Of a stretch of DNA of 64,000 nucleotides, positions 1 to 8,631 are shown piece after piece (position 1 is the stretch's first letter; each line of letters begins with the position of its first letter). The notes beneath the pieces are model-generated. The model saw only the letters and a program-made list of their open reading frames with translations. It was not told where the DNA came from and ran no database searches. Source of the DNA: JASJBU01 sp963790775 (GTDB lineage: Bacteria > Pseudomonadota > Gammaproteobacteria > Chromatiales > Chromatiaceae); NCBI GenBank assembly GCA_963790775.1, contig CAWBPR010000005.1, forward strand, positions 620,001 to 684,000, read 5' to 3'. Made by a program: the position numbers and the translations under genes.

Positions 1-252
1 GCGACAAAACTGGAAACCAAGGATCAAGAGCAATCCGTCAACCCAAAAGCCAGGAAGCGTCCTTCAGCATTAAAGAAACAGGTGGAGAAGAAAAACGTCT
101 CAGCTGCGACCTCAACAACTGCTGCCAAAGCGAAAGGGAATGGCGGGTCCAGTAGCAAGCCAGCTGAGAATAGGCCATCAGATAGTCAAAAGATAACGGC
201 TCTACCCATTAGAAAAAAGGCGGCGCGCAGAGGGATACGACTTAAGACTTGA
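1..252 (+). CDS. C-terminal end of a Lys/Ala/Ser-rich protein (partial)
   Basis: The reading frame is open from the first base of the window and stops at TGA 250-252, giving 83 residues of C-terminal sequence. The composition is rich in Lys, Ala, Ser and Arg and ends in a basic stretch. Such tails occur on DNA-binding, polymer-granule (phasin-like) and histone-like proteins, but the folded part lies outside the window, so no family can be named. The other two frames on this strand contain early stops, which supports this frame. I do not recognise the gene. Confidence 0.5.
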   Translation, partial: ATKLETKDQEQSVNPKARKRPSALKKQVEKKNVSAATSTTAAKAKGNGGSSSKPAENRPSDSQKITALPIRKKAARRGIRLKT

Positions 253-299
253 GGATGAGCATGTTGTGCTAAGCCATCCCGTTTGAACAATAGCTGGTA

Positions 300-923
300 A
301 TGATTTTACAAGCTATCTATGGGGTGGCTGAATTGTTAAAGACAAAACTGAATACACCTGTAGCCACGCTGTTTCTGGGTGTGATGCTAGCTTGGGATTT
401 ATGGGCGGAGGATGCAGCATCTATCTATGACTACCAAGCAGTGACTCGGCAGCCGGGCCATTTTTCGAATTATCGATGGCGACCAACGGACAGCCCTCAT
501 CCGCGGGCAGAAAATGGCGCGGGGGCATACAGGGCGGGTGAGGAACTGTTACCAGGTAGAACTCAAGCAATAATGACACCAGGTCCTGACGCCTACAGGC
601 CTCGTGATAAGAATTATGGCATAGCTCCTCAAGTTGGCGCCTATCGTTTTCGCACCATATCACCGGATGAGCGATCGAGGGTTGACAGGCCGGAACCAGC
701 AGATTCAAGTGTTAAGTCTCATCGGTATATTCCAAAGCCCACGTTTCGTGACTATGGCGGTCATCAATTGCAGCGCACACCTGAGGCAAAGCAGAACTTT
801 AGATTCAGGCCGGAAGAGAGATTTAGCAGTCGTGGTGGGGAACATGGTTCGGTGTACATGGCGAACCCGGCAACAGCAGTTCCACCGGATTATGCGGCGC
901 CTGTTTTTAGGCAGGGGGATTAG
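300..923 (+). CDS. exported Arg/Tyr/Pro-rich protein with YxFRP-type motifs, shorter paralogue
   Basis: Function unknown. The protein has a hydrophobic N-terminal segment (about residues 18-34) followed by a likely signal-peptidase site near AEDAAS, so it is probably exported. The mature part is low in hydrophobic residues and rich in Arg, Tyr and Pro. It contains scattered motifs of the form (N/Y)x(F/W)RP, for example NYRWRP near base 468 and NFRFRP near base 795. The next gene has the same architecture, and its mature start AASVYGY resembles AASIYDY here, so the two are probably paralogues. The ATG at 300 has no clear ribosome site. A TTG at 333 after a GG-rich stretch would give a more normal signal peptide and may be the true start. 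Confidence 0.6.
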   Translation: MILQAIYGVAELLKTKLNTPVATLFLGVMLAWDLWAEDAASIYDYQAVTRQPGHFSNYRWRPTDSPHPRAENGAGAYRAGEELLPGRTQAIMTPGPDAYRPRDKNYGIAPQVGAYRFRTISPDERSRVDRPEPADSSVKSHRYIPKPTFRDYGGHQLQRTPEAKQNFRFRPEERFSSRGGEHGSVYMANPATAVPPDYAAPVFRQGD

Positions 924-1172
924 AAGAGAAGAGGGGTAAGTGGATCCCCCATTGTTAAACAATCAGCTGAAATTAACCGATCGATTTCAGTGTTTCGAAA
1001 ATAACAAAGTGTTGAAGCAATCAGTAGCTGACGAAGTGTGAACAACGGGTATTTTTGTGTGGGGTTAGGTTTATCGCTACACTGTCTGCCGGGGAAGTTA
1101 TGTTCCAGTGCGCTATCTGATGAGTTTCGGTTGTCTACTATTTTTGATGTTAGGGAAAATAGAGTGAAATTG

Positions 1173-2402
1173 ATGAATTCGAGAAGGTTTTGGCTCTTCT
1201 TTATGTTGCTGATGATGCTTTTACCTTTGTCCAGGCTCAACGCAGCATCTGTTTATGGTTACGGATATCTTCCCATTAGCGGTCAATATCCCGGCGGCAG
1301 TTACCAGCCTCTGGTCTATCCCCGGCCGGTCAATGCGCATGATGTGAGATGGAGACCAATGCCCCCGTTGGACAGGCCGGTAGCGACCAGGCCAATGCCG
1401 CCGGTGTCCTATACCCGACACCAGGGTTATCAATTTAGACCTTGGCGCAGGGATTCCCGTTATCAACCAAGGTTTCCTCAACATCGGGCCAATTATCAGG
1501 TGCTGCAATATAGATGGCGTCCTCTCATTCCACATCAACCAGGCTCAGACTATCGAAGGAACGTCGCAGGAATCTATCAGTACCCGGCGGGTCGATATAC
1601 ATTTGTGCAAAACACCCCGGCATTCATGCCGGGTTTTGGACAGCGAAGGGTGATGCCTCCTATTCAGTTTTACCGGAACGCCTTAAGATCGCACACGACA
1701 GGTAATAGGAACGCAGCTGATTTAACTGGACAGGTATACCGCTCAACGGAGATCACGATACCTAACCATTATGTTTTCAGGCCCATCAGTCCAAAGAGGT
1801 ATGAAGATAAAAGAGCACAGTTTGCTGATACGATGCAGCGAGGATTTGACAATCATCAGTATCGTACTCAAAACAAATCAGTGGCGAGTTATAACTTCAG
1901 GCCTGTTTCAGTCACTCAGCAGCCAAGCCATAGTGGATCTGTGGCAGCGGAAATGGTTCGGAATACACCTTGGAGGTCAGTCACTACTGGCCGCTTCAGG
2001 GAAGTGAGGGAGCGGTTGATGAATACATTCTTGGCCGCTACCCCAGACTATTCACGTCGGCCTGTGTTCGATTCCACCTATCCTCAGCAGTACCGGCAGA
2101 TGCCGTCTGCGAATTTTCGTTATCCCATGAGTATGCAGGGTAGGCCTAGAATGGTCTCCAATTTGCCTGAGGGGTACGTACCATATCCAGGTCCTTACCA
2201 CGGATATATGGACTACTCTGCCAATCGTTCCCAGATGGGAATTCAAGCGCCATCGAGAGAACAACATGCAAATTCCTACGATGGTCAGCCGGATAGTGAA
2301 GGCTCTTGGTATAATGCGGGAAAATCGAGCGGTTGGCCCATGGTTTCTCAGACCGCTGAGACAGTATTTCCTTTGCTGGAGTCTGATGGGACAAGCTTCT
2401 AA
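1173..2402 (+). CDS. exported Arg/Tyr/Pro-rich protein with YxFRP-type motifs, longer paralogue
   Basis: Function unknown. A classical signal peptide (MNSRRFWLFF, a Leu/Met-rich core, then LNAA/SVYG) precedes a mature region of about 390 residues rich in Arg, Pro, Tyr, Gln and Ser. It is very basic and has no predicted membrane segment. The motif Yx(F/W)RP recurs at YQFRPW (about base 1428), YRWRPL (1509), YVFRPI (1770) and YNFRPV (1890), with looser variants between. The frame stays open upstream to 1038, but the signal peptide fixes the start at ATG 1173 or GTG 1164, the latter 8 nt after AGGG. It sits 42 bp before a ParA-like ATPase and probably shares its transcript. A role as structural surface or matrix protein is conceivable but unsupported. 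Confidence 0.65.
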   Translation: MNSRRFWLFFMLLMMLLPLSRLNAASVYGYGYLPISGQYPGGSYQPLVYPRPVNAHDVRWRPMPPLDRPVATRPMPPVSYTRHQGYQFRPWRRDSRYQPRFPQHRANYQVLQYRWRPLIPHQPGSDYRRNVAGIYQYPAGRYTFVQNTPAFMPGFGQRRVMPPIQFYRNALRSHTTGNRNAADLTGQVYRSTEITIPNHYVFRPISPKRYEDKRAQFADTMQRGFDNHQYRTQNKSVASYNFRPVSVTQQPSHSGSVAAEMVRNTPWRSVTTGRFREVRERLMNTFLAATPDYSRRPVFDSTYPQQYRQMPSANFRYPMSMQGRPRMVSNLPEGYVPYPGPYHGYMDYSANRSQMGIQAPSREQHANSYDGQPDSEGSWYNAGKSSGWPMVSQTAETVFPLLESDGTSF

Positions 2403-2444
2403 ATTGATTTCTCGCATCCACGTCATCATTTTCGAGGCAAATGC

Positions 2445-3080
2445 ATGATAACAGTGATCGGTAGTTTAAAAGGCGGATCCGGTAAAAGTACCGTAACCTT
2501 CAATCTGGCGGTATGGCTTACCATGGCGGAAGCAAATGTGCTGGCTGTGGATGCTGATCCACAAGCTACTTTAACCGATGTGGCGGAGGTCAGAACTGAA
2601 GAGGGTTTCGAACCAAACCTGAATATTAAAGATGCATCTGCCTTAACTAAAAAACAGCTCAAGGGTTATGATGAGGTATTGATTGATGTAGGCACCGCGG
2701 ACATTGAATCACTCAAAACTGCGCTTGGCCTGGCGGATCGTGTGGTGATACCTGTCCCTCCCTCACAGGCGGACATCTGGTCTACTCAGCGTTTTCTACG
2801 CTTTGTTGATGAATCGGTAGAAGGAAAGATTCCCGAACTTTTGACATTTATCAATCGCGCCGATACGCATCACGCGATCCGGGAGTCTGATGAGGCGGCT
2901 GCCGCACTGGTTTCCCTGGCTGGGGTGAAGTACATTAAGCAGCGTCTATGCCAAAGAACGGTTTTTCGTAGATCGTTTAGTGAGGGTCTGGCGGTATTTG
3001 AGCTGGATCCAAGGGGGAAAGGTGCGCGTGAATTTTATGCGCTGACATCTGCACTCTACCCTAAATATCTTGGCGAGTAG
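2445..3080 (+). CDS. ParA/MinD-family P-loop ATPase (orphan)
   Basis: A 211-residue deviant-Walker-A ATPase. The N-terminus holds KGGSGKST (residues 9-16) with the signature lysine of the ParA/MinD class. The A' motif is VDADPQAT (residues 36-43), and a switch-II/Walker-B-like segment reads VLIDVGTAD. Family members dimerise on ATP and position DNA, plasmids, chemosensory arrays or other cargo. There is no parB or parS-like site next to it, so a role in chromosome partition is unlikely. The neighbours are exported proteins of unknown function. The start is ATG 2445, preceded by GAGG at a 7-nt spacing. The size fits the short plasmid-type ParA proteins that lack an N-terminal DNA-binding domain. 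Confidence 0.8.
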   Translation: MITVIGSLKGGSGKSTVTFNLAVWLTMAEANVLAVDADPQATLTDVAEVRTEEGFEPNLNIKDASALTKKQLKGYDEVLIDVGTADIESLKTALGLADRVVIPVPPSQADIWSTQRFLRFVDESVEGKIPELLTFINRADTHHAIRESDEAAAALVSLAGVKYIKQRLCQRTVFRRSFSEGLAVFELDPRGKGAREFYALTSALYPKYLGE

Positions 3081-3470
3081 TGATGCAACGAATAACGGCT
3101 TAATTTACGAAACATTGCATGATTGAATGCCTGCACGAACGGGGGTTCGACTTTTCAAAGCTAGAGGAATCATTACCTGGCATCGGTTTGTCCTTAAATC
3201 TGGGAGTTTGGTTGGTTCAATCAGTTTAGCGAAAAAGTGCCTTGGGTCTTGCAGGCTTGAGCTGGATTAGCTTGGCGCAACTAATCCCTCTTTAGATCAG
3301 AAGATGGAAATAGAAATCTTTTTAATTCCATTGAGGTATCGCGCTCGAGTGATATTAATGGCGATACAGCAGACTTATCAAAAGTAGGCAAAGCTGAAAT
3401 CCGGCGTTAGCGGGGTTGATCCAATTAGACTTACCCTAAACGAGGTCGGTTTGCTTTTTTGGAGAGAGAA
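3081..3470. other. 390-bp non-coding gap
   Basis: No open frame of useful length, no tRNA-like sequence and no strong terminator were seen between the ParA-like gene and the next membrane protein. The stretch is AT-richer than its surroundings and must contain the promoter of the 3471 gene, but no convincing -35/-10 pair could be fixed. Confidence 0.4.
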
Positions 3471-4049
3471 ATGGGGTTTATAAAAAATATCTTCGCACTG
3501 ATAGGCTTGTTGGCAATTCTTCTGTTGGCAGGCGTTTATCTTAAATTCAATGAAAATATTAAGGGATTTGATCCTGAAGCAGGTCGAGTCTTCATGGAAT
3601 TTGGCGGACAGGCGTTAAAAACCCAAAATGCCGCGGAAGCAAGTACTTGGAAGGTCCCGGTCAAGGAGGGATTATCTCCATCTGAAGTAGAAGAGACCAT
3701 GAAGTTCGTGGCGAATGAACATAACATGTCGAATGTTGGCGAACTTCCACTTTCCAAGGATATAGAGGCAAAAAGTGGCAAGCCTTACCGATTTGTAAAG
3801 ATCTACCTCTTTTGCAACTCATTGACTGCCGCCAGGATGCTTGACTACTCTGATGCATACTCGGCTTATTTGCCATGCCGGATTACACTGCTGGAAGACC
3901 TGGATGGGAAGTTATGGTTGATGGCGCTCAATATGGATATGATGATCTACGGTGGCAAGCCGCTGCCAGCTGAATTAAAGGCCGAGGCGTTACAGGTCAA
4001 AGAGCAGATTCTGGATATCATGAACCGAGGCGCAAGCGGTGAATTCTAG
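3471..4049 (+). CDS. single-pass membrane protein, unknown function
   Basis: The ATG at 3471 directly follows GGAGAGAGAA, a strong ribosome site; an upstream in-frame TTG lacks one. The 192-residue product starts with a membrane segment (about residues 3-23, IKNIFALIGLLAILLLAGVY) and continues as a soluble domain, probably periplasmic, with no repeat or known motif. Two cysteines occur late in the domain (LFCNS and LPCRI). I do not recognise the family. A strong intrinsic terminator lies about 95 bp downstream, so it is probably monocistronic. Confidence 0.7.
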   Translation: MGFIKNIFALIGLLAILLLAGVYLKFNENIKGFDPEAGRVFMEFGGQALKTQNAAEASTWKVPVKEGLSPSEVEETMKFVANEHNMSNVGELPLSKDIEAKSGKPYRFVKIYLFCNSLTAARMLDYSDAYSAYLPCRITLLEDLDGKLWLMALNMDMMIYGGKPLPAELKAEALQVKEQILDIMNRGASGEF

Positions 4050-4143
4050 CCCGGAAAGCGCTGCTTACAAGCGTAAGCTGATTGTCCTGCAGAAAGGCCT
4101 TGTTTGATCAGCTATAGCCCTAGAAATATCAAACTATTTTGTC

Positions 4144-4170
4144 AAAGCCCGGGAAATCCCGGGCTTTTTT
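4144..4170 (+). terminator. intrinsic terminator
   Basis: A 10-bp perfect stem (AAAGCCCGGG / CCCGGGCTTT) with the loop AAAT is followed by a T tract. It ends the transcript of the upstream membrane-protein gene. Confidence 0.9.
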
Positions 4171-4222
4171 ATTCCGGGGGAAAATGGTATATTAGATTAT
4201 CTGAATATTATAATTTCTTACG

Positions 4223-4250
4223 TTGCGATAAAGCGCGATTATGCTAAACT
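4223..4250 (+). promoter_or_regulatory. candidate sigma-70 promoter
   Basis: TTGCGA and TAAACT are separated by 16 bp, 45 bp upstream of the ATG at 4295. The match is moderate and was judged by eye only. Confidence 0.3.
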
Positions 4251-4294
4251 CCGCTGTAATGGTAATGTAACAAAAGTTCCAAGGTTTCTACTAA

Positions 4295-4813
4295 ATGATT
4301 GGGAAAGATAACGAAAACACCCCAGAGTCAACCGATTCTGGTGAAGCGTTAGAAAACACGAAAGGCGCTCAGTATTCTATGGACCGGCTCTCATTGGCAT
4401 TTGAGAGTAGCGCCCGTCGTTGGGAACTCATTGTCTACCCATCTTTGTTTGCCTTTATTCTCCTGGCAGCATACGGCTTTTATCTGATTTTCAGTCTGGC
4501 CAAGGATGTTCACTTCCTGGCGCTTAGCGTCGACTCTAATATGAATGTGATGTCCAGTAATCTACAGACAATGACTGACAGTGTTGGTCAATTGTCCGCC
4601 AACGTGCGGACTATGGCGGTCAGCGTGGATTCGATGGCGAATGATGTACGGGCCTTGGAACCGATGTTGACAAGCATGGATTCCATGGGTGAGTCGATAA
4701 AACACATGACTCAGTCAACCTACAACATGCAACATGATATGAGATCAATGAACCACAATATTCATGACGTCTCCAGACCCATGACGATGTGGAACTCATT
4801 CATGCCTTGGTAG
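4295..4813 (+). CDS. membrane-anchored Met-rich coiled-coil protein
   Basis: The 172-residue product has a polar N-terminal tail, one hydrophobic segment (about residues 48-71) and a C-terminal region of about 95 residues with a clear heptad pattern. Methionine sits at many core positions (MNVMSS, QTMTDS, RTMAVS, DSMAND and so on) and Asp/Ser/Asn at exposed ones. This resembles the signalling helices of chemoreceptor-like or cell-surface coiled coils, but there is no methylation or kinase-binding signature and no catalytic domain. The tail ends in aromatic/Pro residues (MWNSFMPW). Function unknown. The gene converges on the FimX-like gene with a gap of only about 55 bp. Confidence 0.7.
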   Translation: MIGKDNENTPESTDSGEALENTKGAQYSMDRLSLAFESSARRWELIVYPSLFAFILLAAYGFYLIFSLAKDVHFLALSVDSNMNVMSSNLQTMTDSVGQLSANVRTMAVSVDSMANDVRALEPMLTSMDSMGESIKHMTQSTYNMQHDMRSMNHNIHDVSRPMTMWNSFMPW

Positions 4814-4869
4814 TCTGGCATCCGGTCAAACTCTACAGACATCCTGGTATGATGACAATCCAGCGTTCT

Positions 4870-6957
4870 TTAGGTGATGGTGGATTCCGATTTGAAGTCA
4901 TAGTTGATCATTTGAGTGGGTTCCTGAACAAAGTACCCGCGAATATAATTCACTCCGATAGACCATAGAACCGCAAGGCAGTTGGTTTCGTCAATACCCG
5001 CAGCGATGGTTTTGATATCCATATCTTGAATCAGGCGGTTGAGCTCATATAGCTTGTCTTGCTTATCCTGATTTTCTGAAAGTCCATCTATCAATTCCTG
5101 AGAAAACTGAATGTAGTCAACCGGCAGGCTATGCAGGATGGCTTCAGGTTTGGGCGCCAGTCCAAATTGATCAATGGAAATTTTACATTTAATCTTTTTC
5201 AGTCCGTCCAAGAGTTTCTTGAGTTGATGCGGACGATTTCGGGCATCATCATCATGAATTTGAAAGGCCAACCAGGAGCCTTTGGCGTCAAATTCTTGCA
5301 GACAGTCACAAATCCACAGCAGCAGGGAGTCGCCTTCCAAAGAGGCTCCGGAGAGGTTGATGAAGAAATTAATCTTCTCGCCTTTTTTTCTATGTTGGCT
5401 GATTTCAGAAATAGCTTTGCGAATAACCCAGCGATCCAGATCCTGCAGTTTACCCATGGATTCAGCTTGACTGAGGAAGTGGCTTGGTTGAATCTCTTCT
5501 TGATTGTTGTCCAGCAGTCGGATGAGCACTGCATAGTTTTCACGCGTATCGCCATGCAGGCTTACGATCGGTTGATAAAACAAGCGAAATTGTTCCTCCT
5601 CCAAGGCGTGCATAATCAGCTTTTCCAGATCAGCCTCACTGCCGGTGTCGGTGGAGGGTATTGAGATGGCCCCTTCCGCCAGATGGTACTTATCACCGCC
5701 CTGTATTCTTGCCTGCTCACAGGCTTGATAGGCTGCATTGATGAATTCGTTCGCGTCTGCCAGTTGAGGGCTTGAACTGACGACGCCAATGCTGCAGGTC
5801 GGTCTGATACTCAACTTCTCTACCGGGTAATCATGCGCGGCAACCTTTTGTCTGATGGACTCAGCCAGTTCGTTGACTTTGTTCTGTTCGAGACCGGTCA
5901 ACAAGGTGAAGGTGTGGTCGCCAAATCTGGCAAGGACATCGTGAACAGATACCACCATCTTCAAAATAGATGCAACTTCATTGATGATTTTATCGCTGAC
6001 CAGAATACCGAGTTGATCCCGAATCTCCCTGAAATCATCTAATGTGATATAGAGCAGCTGGTACCGGGCATCGGTGGTTTTTACGGACTGGCAGCAGTCA
6101 TCCAGAAGATGCAGAAAATGCTGGCGATTGTAGAGACTGGTTTGGTTGTCCAGGGTGCTGAGCAGCCTTAATTTTTCCTCCACTTCACGGGAAGGTGACT
6201 GGTTCAGAATGGTTACCTGAATGCAGGGTTCACCGTCTATGGCCGCCGGAAGAAAGCTTAAATCAACGTTGAATTCAACGCCATCGGTGCGCAGGCATTT
6301 ACAATGTATCTGTTTGGTTGTTTCCTTGTCCTGGTTAAGTACTCGCAACAGCTGTTTTACTTTTTGGTGATCGGATGGTGCAACCAAATCCAGGATGGGA
6401 AGTCCCTCTATATCTCCTTCATGCATAAGCCCAAACTGTTGGAGATAGGCTGAATTGGCTTTTACGTGCATTCCTTCATGGATGTAACCAATCGCATCGC
6501 GTGAATGTTCTGTTAACAGATTACAGCGTTCCTCGGTTTCAGAGAGTTTTTGTTGCAGTGTGACAACGCTCCTTAATAAAAGCAGGTAGTCATACTCCCT
6601 GTGAATAACCTGAGCCAATAACTGGTTCTGATTGCGCTCAATTAGATCCCTTGCCCCCTGTGACAGGAGCTTTGCTTTTATTTCACTGTCGCAGTTCTCG
6701 GCCAGTGCAATGAGCGGCGTTTTCAATCCCTGTTCGTCGAGGATTTTCTGGGTTGTACGAATGCCTATTTCACCCGCTTCAGTGGTGTAAAGGATCAGAT
6801 CAGCCGGCTTCCGGATGGCTGTTTTGAAAGCATCCAGATCATGTTCGATCTGATGTGCATGCGCCGCGCTGCCTGAATTTCTCAAGGCAGTAAGATATCC
6901 CTCCACTTCGGATGGATTGTTGCCTAAAAACAGAAGTTCAATGGCTGTGTCGTGCAT
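4870..6957 (-). CDS. FimX-like degenerate GGDEF-EAL c-di-GMP effector (REC-PAS-GGDEF-EAL)
   Basis: 695 residues, close to the length of Pseudomonas FimX, with the same order: a receiver-like domain (1-125), PAS (about 140-255), GGDEF (about 270-420) and EAL (about 435-685). Both enzyme signatures are lost. The GGDEF site reads RFGDHTF. The EAL motif reads YAVLIRL, the DDFG motif reads IDQFGLA, and the usual catalytic Glu in AEGVET is gone (AAGIDET). A catalytically dead protein that may bind c-di-GMP and control type IV pili or twitching is the best inference, since FimX proteins keep a degenerate ExLxR-type motif. It lies alone, between a convergent membrane-protein gene and the DAHP synthase gene upstream of it on the same strand. 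Confidence 0.75.
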   Translation of the reverse strand: MHDTAIELLFLGNNPSEVEGYLTALRNSGSAAHAHQIEHDLDAFKTAIRKPADLILYTTEAGEIGIRTTQKILDEQGLKTPLIALAENCDSEIKAKLLSQGARDLIERNQNQLLAQVIHREYDYLLLLRSVVTLQQKLSETEERCNLLTEHSRDAIGYIHEGMHVKANSAYLQQFGLMHEGDIEGLPILDLVAPSDHQKVKQLLRVLNQDKETTKQIHCKCLRTDGVEFNVDLSFLPAAIDGEPCIQVTILNQSPSREVEEKLRLLSTLDNQTSLYNRQHFLHLLDDCCQSVKTTDARYQLLYITLDDFREIRDQLGILVSDKIINEVASILKMVVSVHDVLARFGDHTFTLLTGLEQNKVNELAESIRQKVAAHDYPVEKLSIRPTCSIGVVSSSPQLADANEFINAAYQACEQARIQGGDKYHLAEGAISIPSTDTGSEADLEKLIMHALEEEQFRLFYQPIVSLHGDTRENYAVLIRLLDNNQEEIQPSHFLSQAESMGKLQDLDRWVIRKAISEISQHRKKGEKINFFINLSGASLEGDSLLLWICDCLQEFDAKGSWLAFQIHDDDARNRPHQLKKLLDGLKKIKCKISIDQFGLAPKPEAILHSLPVDYIQFSQELIDGLSENQDKQDKLYELNRLIQDMDIKTIAAGIDETNCLAVLWSIGVNYIRGYFVQEPTQMINYDFKSESTIT

Positions 6958-7042
6958 GCATCAGGCATCCTTCGACTTGCAAGATGTAAGCTATGGCTGG
7001 GCTTCCATCTTTATTGTTAATGGGCAATCTTATTCAGTGACT

Positions 7043-8107
7043 CTATGCCGCTTTGACAATTTCCCGGCGCTGTCGTACCGCAGCGGCCAACTCTTCCAGG
7101 AGAGGTGGGCTGTCTTCCCAACTGATACAGGCATCGGTGATGCTTTGACCGTAGGTCAATGCTTTTCCCGCCTCCCTGTCTTGTCGGCCAGCCATAATAA
7201 AACTTTCAATCATCGCACCAATGATGCGTTGATCGCCGCGCGCCACCTGATTTGCCACATCACGCCCTACCAGCAATTGACGTGGATGCTGTTTGCGGCT
7301 GTTGGCATGACTGAAATCCACCATCATGCGGGGTTTTTGGCCTGTGGCTTCCATCTCTTCTGCGGCGATGTTGATGCTTTCTGAATCATAATTTGGCCGG
7401 CTGCCCCCACGCAGGATAACATGACAATCCTCATTTCCTTTGGTGGAGAAAATGGCGGACCGCCCATCTTTTGTGACGGAGAGAAAATGGTGTGGTCGAG
7501 AGGAGGAGCGGAGGGCGTCCAGTGCCACACGCATGCTGCCATTGGTGGCATTCTTGAAGCCCACCGGGCAGGAGAGTCCGGATGCCAACTCCCGATGTGC
7601 CTGACTTTCTGTAGTGCGGGCGCCGATTGCGCCCCAGCTGATCAGGTCTGCGATATATTGAGGGCTGATCAGATCAAGATATTCCGTCCCAGCCGGAATC
7701 CCCAGATTATTGATCTCAAGCAGGAGTTTGCGCGCCAGTCGGAGACCGCTGTTGATCTCAAATGTGTCATCCAGGGTTGGGTCGTTGATCAGCCCCTTCC
7801 AGCCAACCGTGGTGCGGGGTTTTTCAAAATAGACCCGCATAACGATCTCCAGATCATTCTTCAAAGCCTCACGCAACGGTTTTAATCGTTGTGCGTAGTC
7901 CAAGGCTGCTTTTGGATCATGAACGGAGCAGGGACCGATAATCACCAGCAGGCGGTCATCCTCATCGTGCAGAATGCGATGAATCGCCTGGCGTGTCTCA
8001 AATACGGTCTGTGCCGCCGATTCGGTAATCGGAAGCTCTTCATGCACCTGGGCAGGCGTGCTCAGCTCTTTGATGGCGTTAATTCGAAGATCGTCGGTTT
8101 GTTTCAT
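7043..8107 (-). CDS. aroG: 3-deoxy-7-phosphoheptulonate (DAHP) synthase, class I
   Basis: Catalyses condensation of phosphoenolpyruvate and erythrose-4-phosphate, the first step of the shikimate pathway to aromatic amino acids. The 354-residue product matches the AroG/F/H type in length. It shows the PEP-site motif IIGPCSVHDP, then MRVYFEKPRTTVGWKGLINDP, GARTTESQ, the KNATNGS segment and DFSHANS. The frame stays open upstream, but the first residue typical of the family is the Met at 8107. No clear ribosome site precedes it, so the start is less certain than the product. Which aromatic amino acid, if any, feeds back on it cannot be read here. Confidence 0.93.
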   Translation of the reverse strand: MKQTDDLRINAIKELSTPAQVHEELPITESAAQTVFETRQAIHRILHDEDDRLLVIIGPCSVHDPKAALDYAQRLKPLREALKNDLEIVMRVYFEKPRTTVGWKGLINDPTLDDTFEINSGLRLARKLLLEINNLGIPAGTEYLDLISPQYIADLISWGAIGARTTESQAHRELASGLSCPVGFKNATNGSMRVALDALRSSSRPHHFLSVTKDGRSAIFSTKGNEDCHVILRGGSRPNYDSESINIAAEEMEATGQKPRMMVDFSHANSRKQHPRQLLVGRDVANQVARGDQRIIGAMIESFIMAGRQDREAGKALTYGQSITDACISWEDSPPLLEELAAAVRQRREIVKAA

Positions 8108-8308
8108 GCTGGACGTTTTGGGCAGACAGTCGATGGAACGGAAGATTATACATGCATCACCCCGTTCAGCGAATGCTGAAGCAGTGGCGGTAAAAGTCAT
8201 TTGGTGAGAAATGTCTCCATCGTGAATGGATAAAGACATCTTTGTGCTGGATCTAACATGGGCGCTTGCTACAATTGGAGACTCAAATTAGCTGCAACGC
8301 TGAGACTT

Positions 8309-8614
8309 ATGAGCAATATCAAACGTTATGAAGGCATCCACAAGGATCCGTACGGGGCGATGAATCCCACCGGAAATATTATTCGCGATGCGTGGGTGTT
8401 CGGCATCCTTCCAGAGACCGAGACCTGCGAGGGCTGGAACTTTCAAGGTATCGACAGCCTCTATGACAAGATCACTGCAGAGTGGGACAAGTATGGACAT
8501 TTGGCCTCCAATCTGCCGGACGATCTGCGTGAGAAGCACGCACGCATCTATGGCGATGCGGTAAAGCGCGCGCGAAGTCTTGGTTGGGATCCGACTCTGG
8601 GTGAGAATGACTGA
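8309..8614 (+). CDS. small uncharacterised protein
   Basis: A 101-residue soluble protein beginning MSNIKRYEG, with many aromatic residues (GNIIRDAWVFG, EGWNFQG) and a charged helical C-terminal half. No membrane segment, signal peptide or recognised motif was seen. The start at 8309 is chosen over an upstream in-frame ATG at 8258, because the extra residues do not look like protein and TGAG lies just before 8309. It is divergent from the DAHP synthase gene and directly upstream of another small gene. Function unknown. Confidence 0.65.
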   Translation: MSNIKRYEGIHKDPYGAMNPTGNIIRDAWVFGILPETETCEGWNFQGIDSLYDKITAEWDKYGHLASNLPDDLREKHARIYGDAVKRARSLGWDPTLGEND

Positions 8615-8631
8615 TGCTTTGTTGACCGAAA

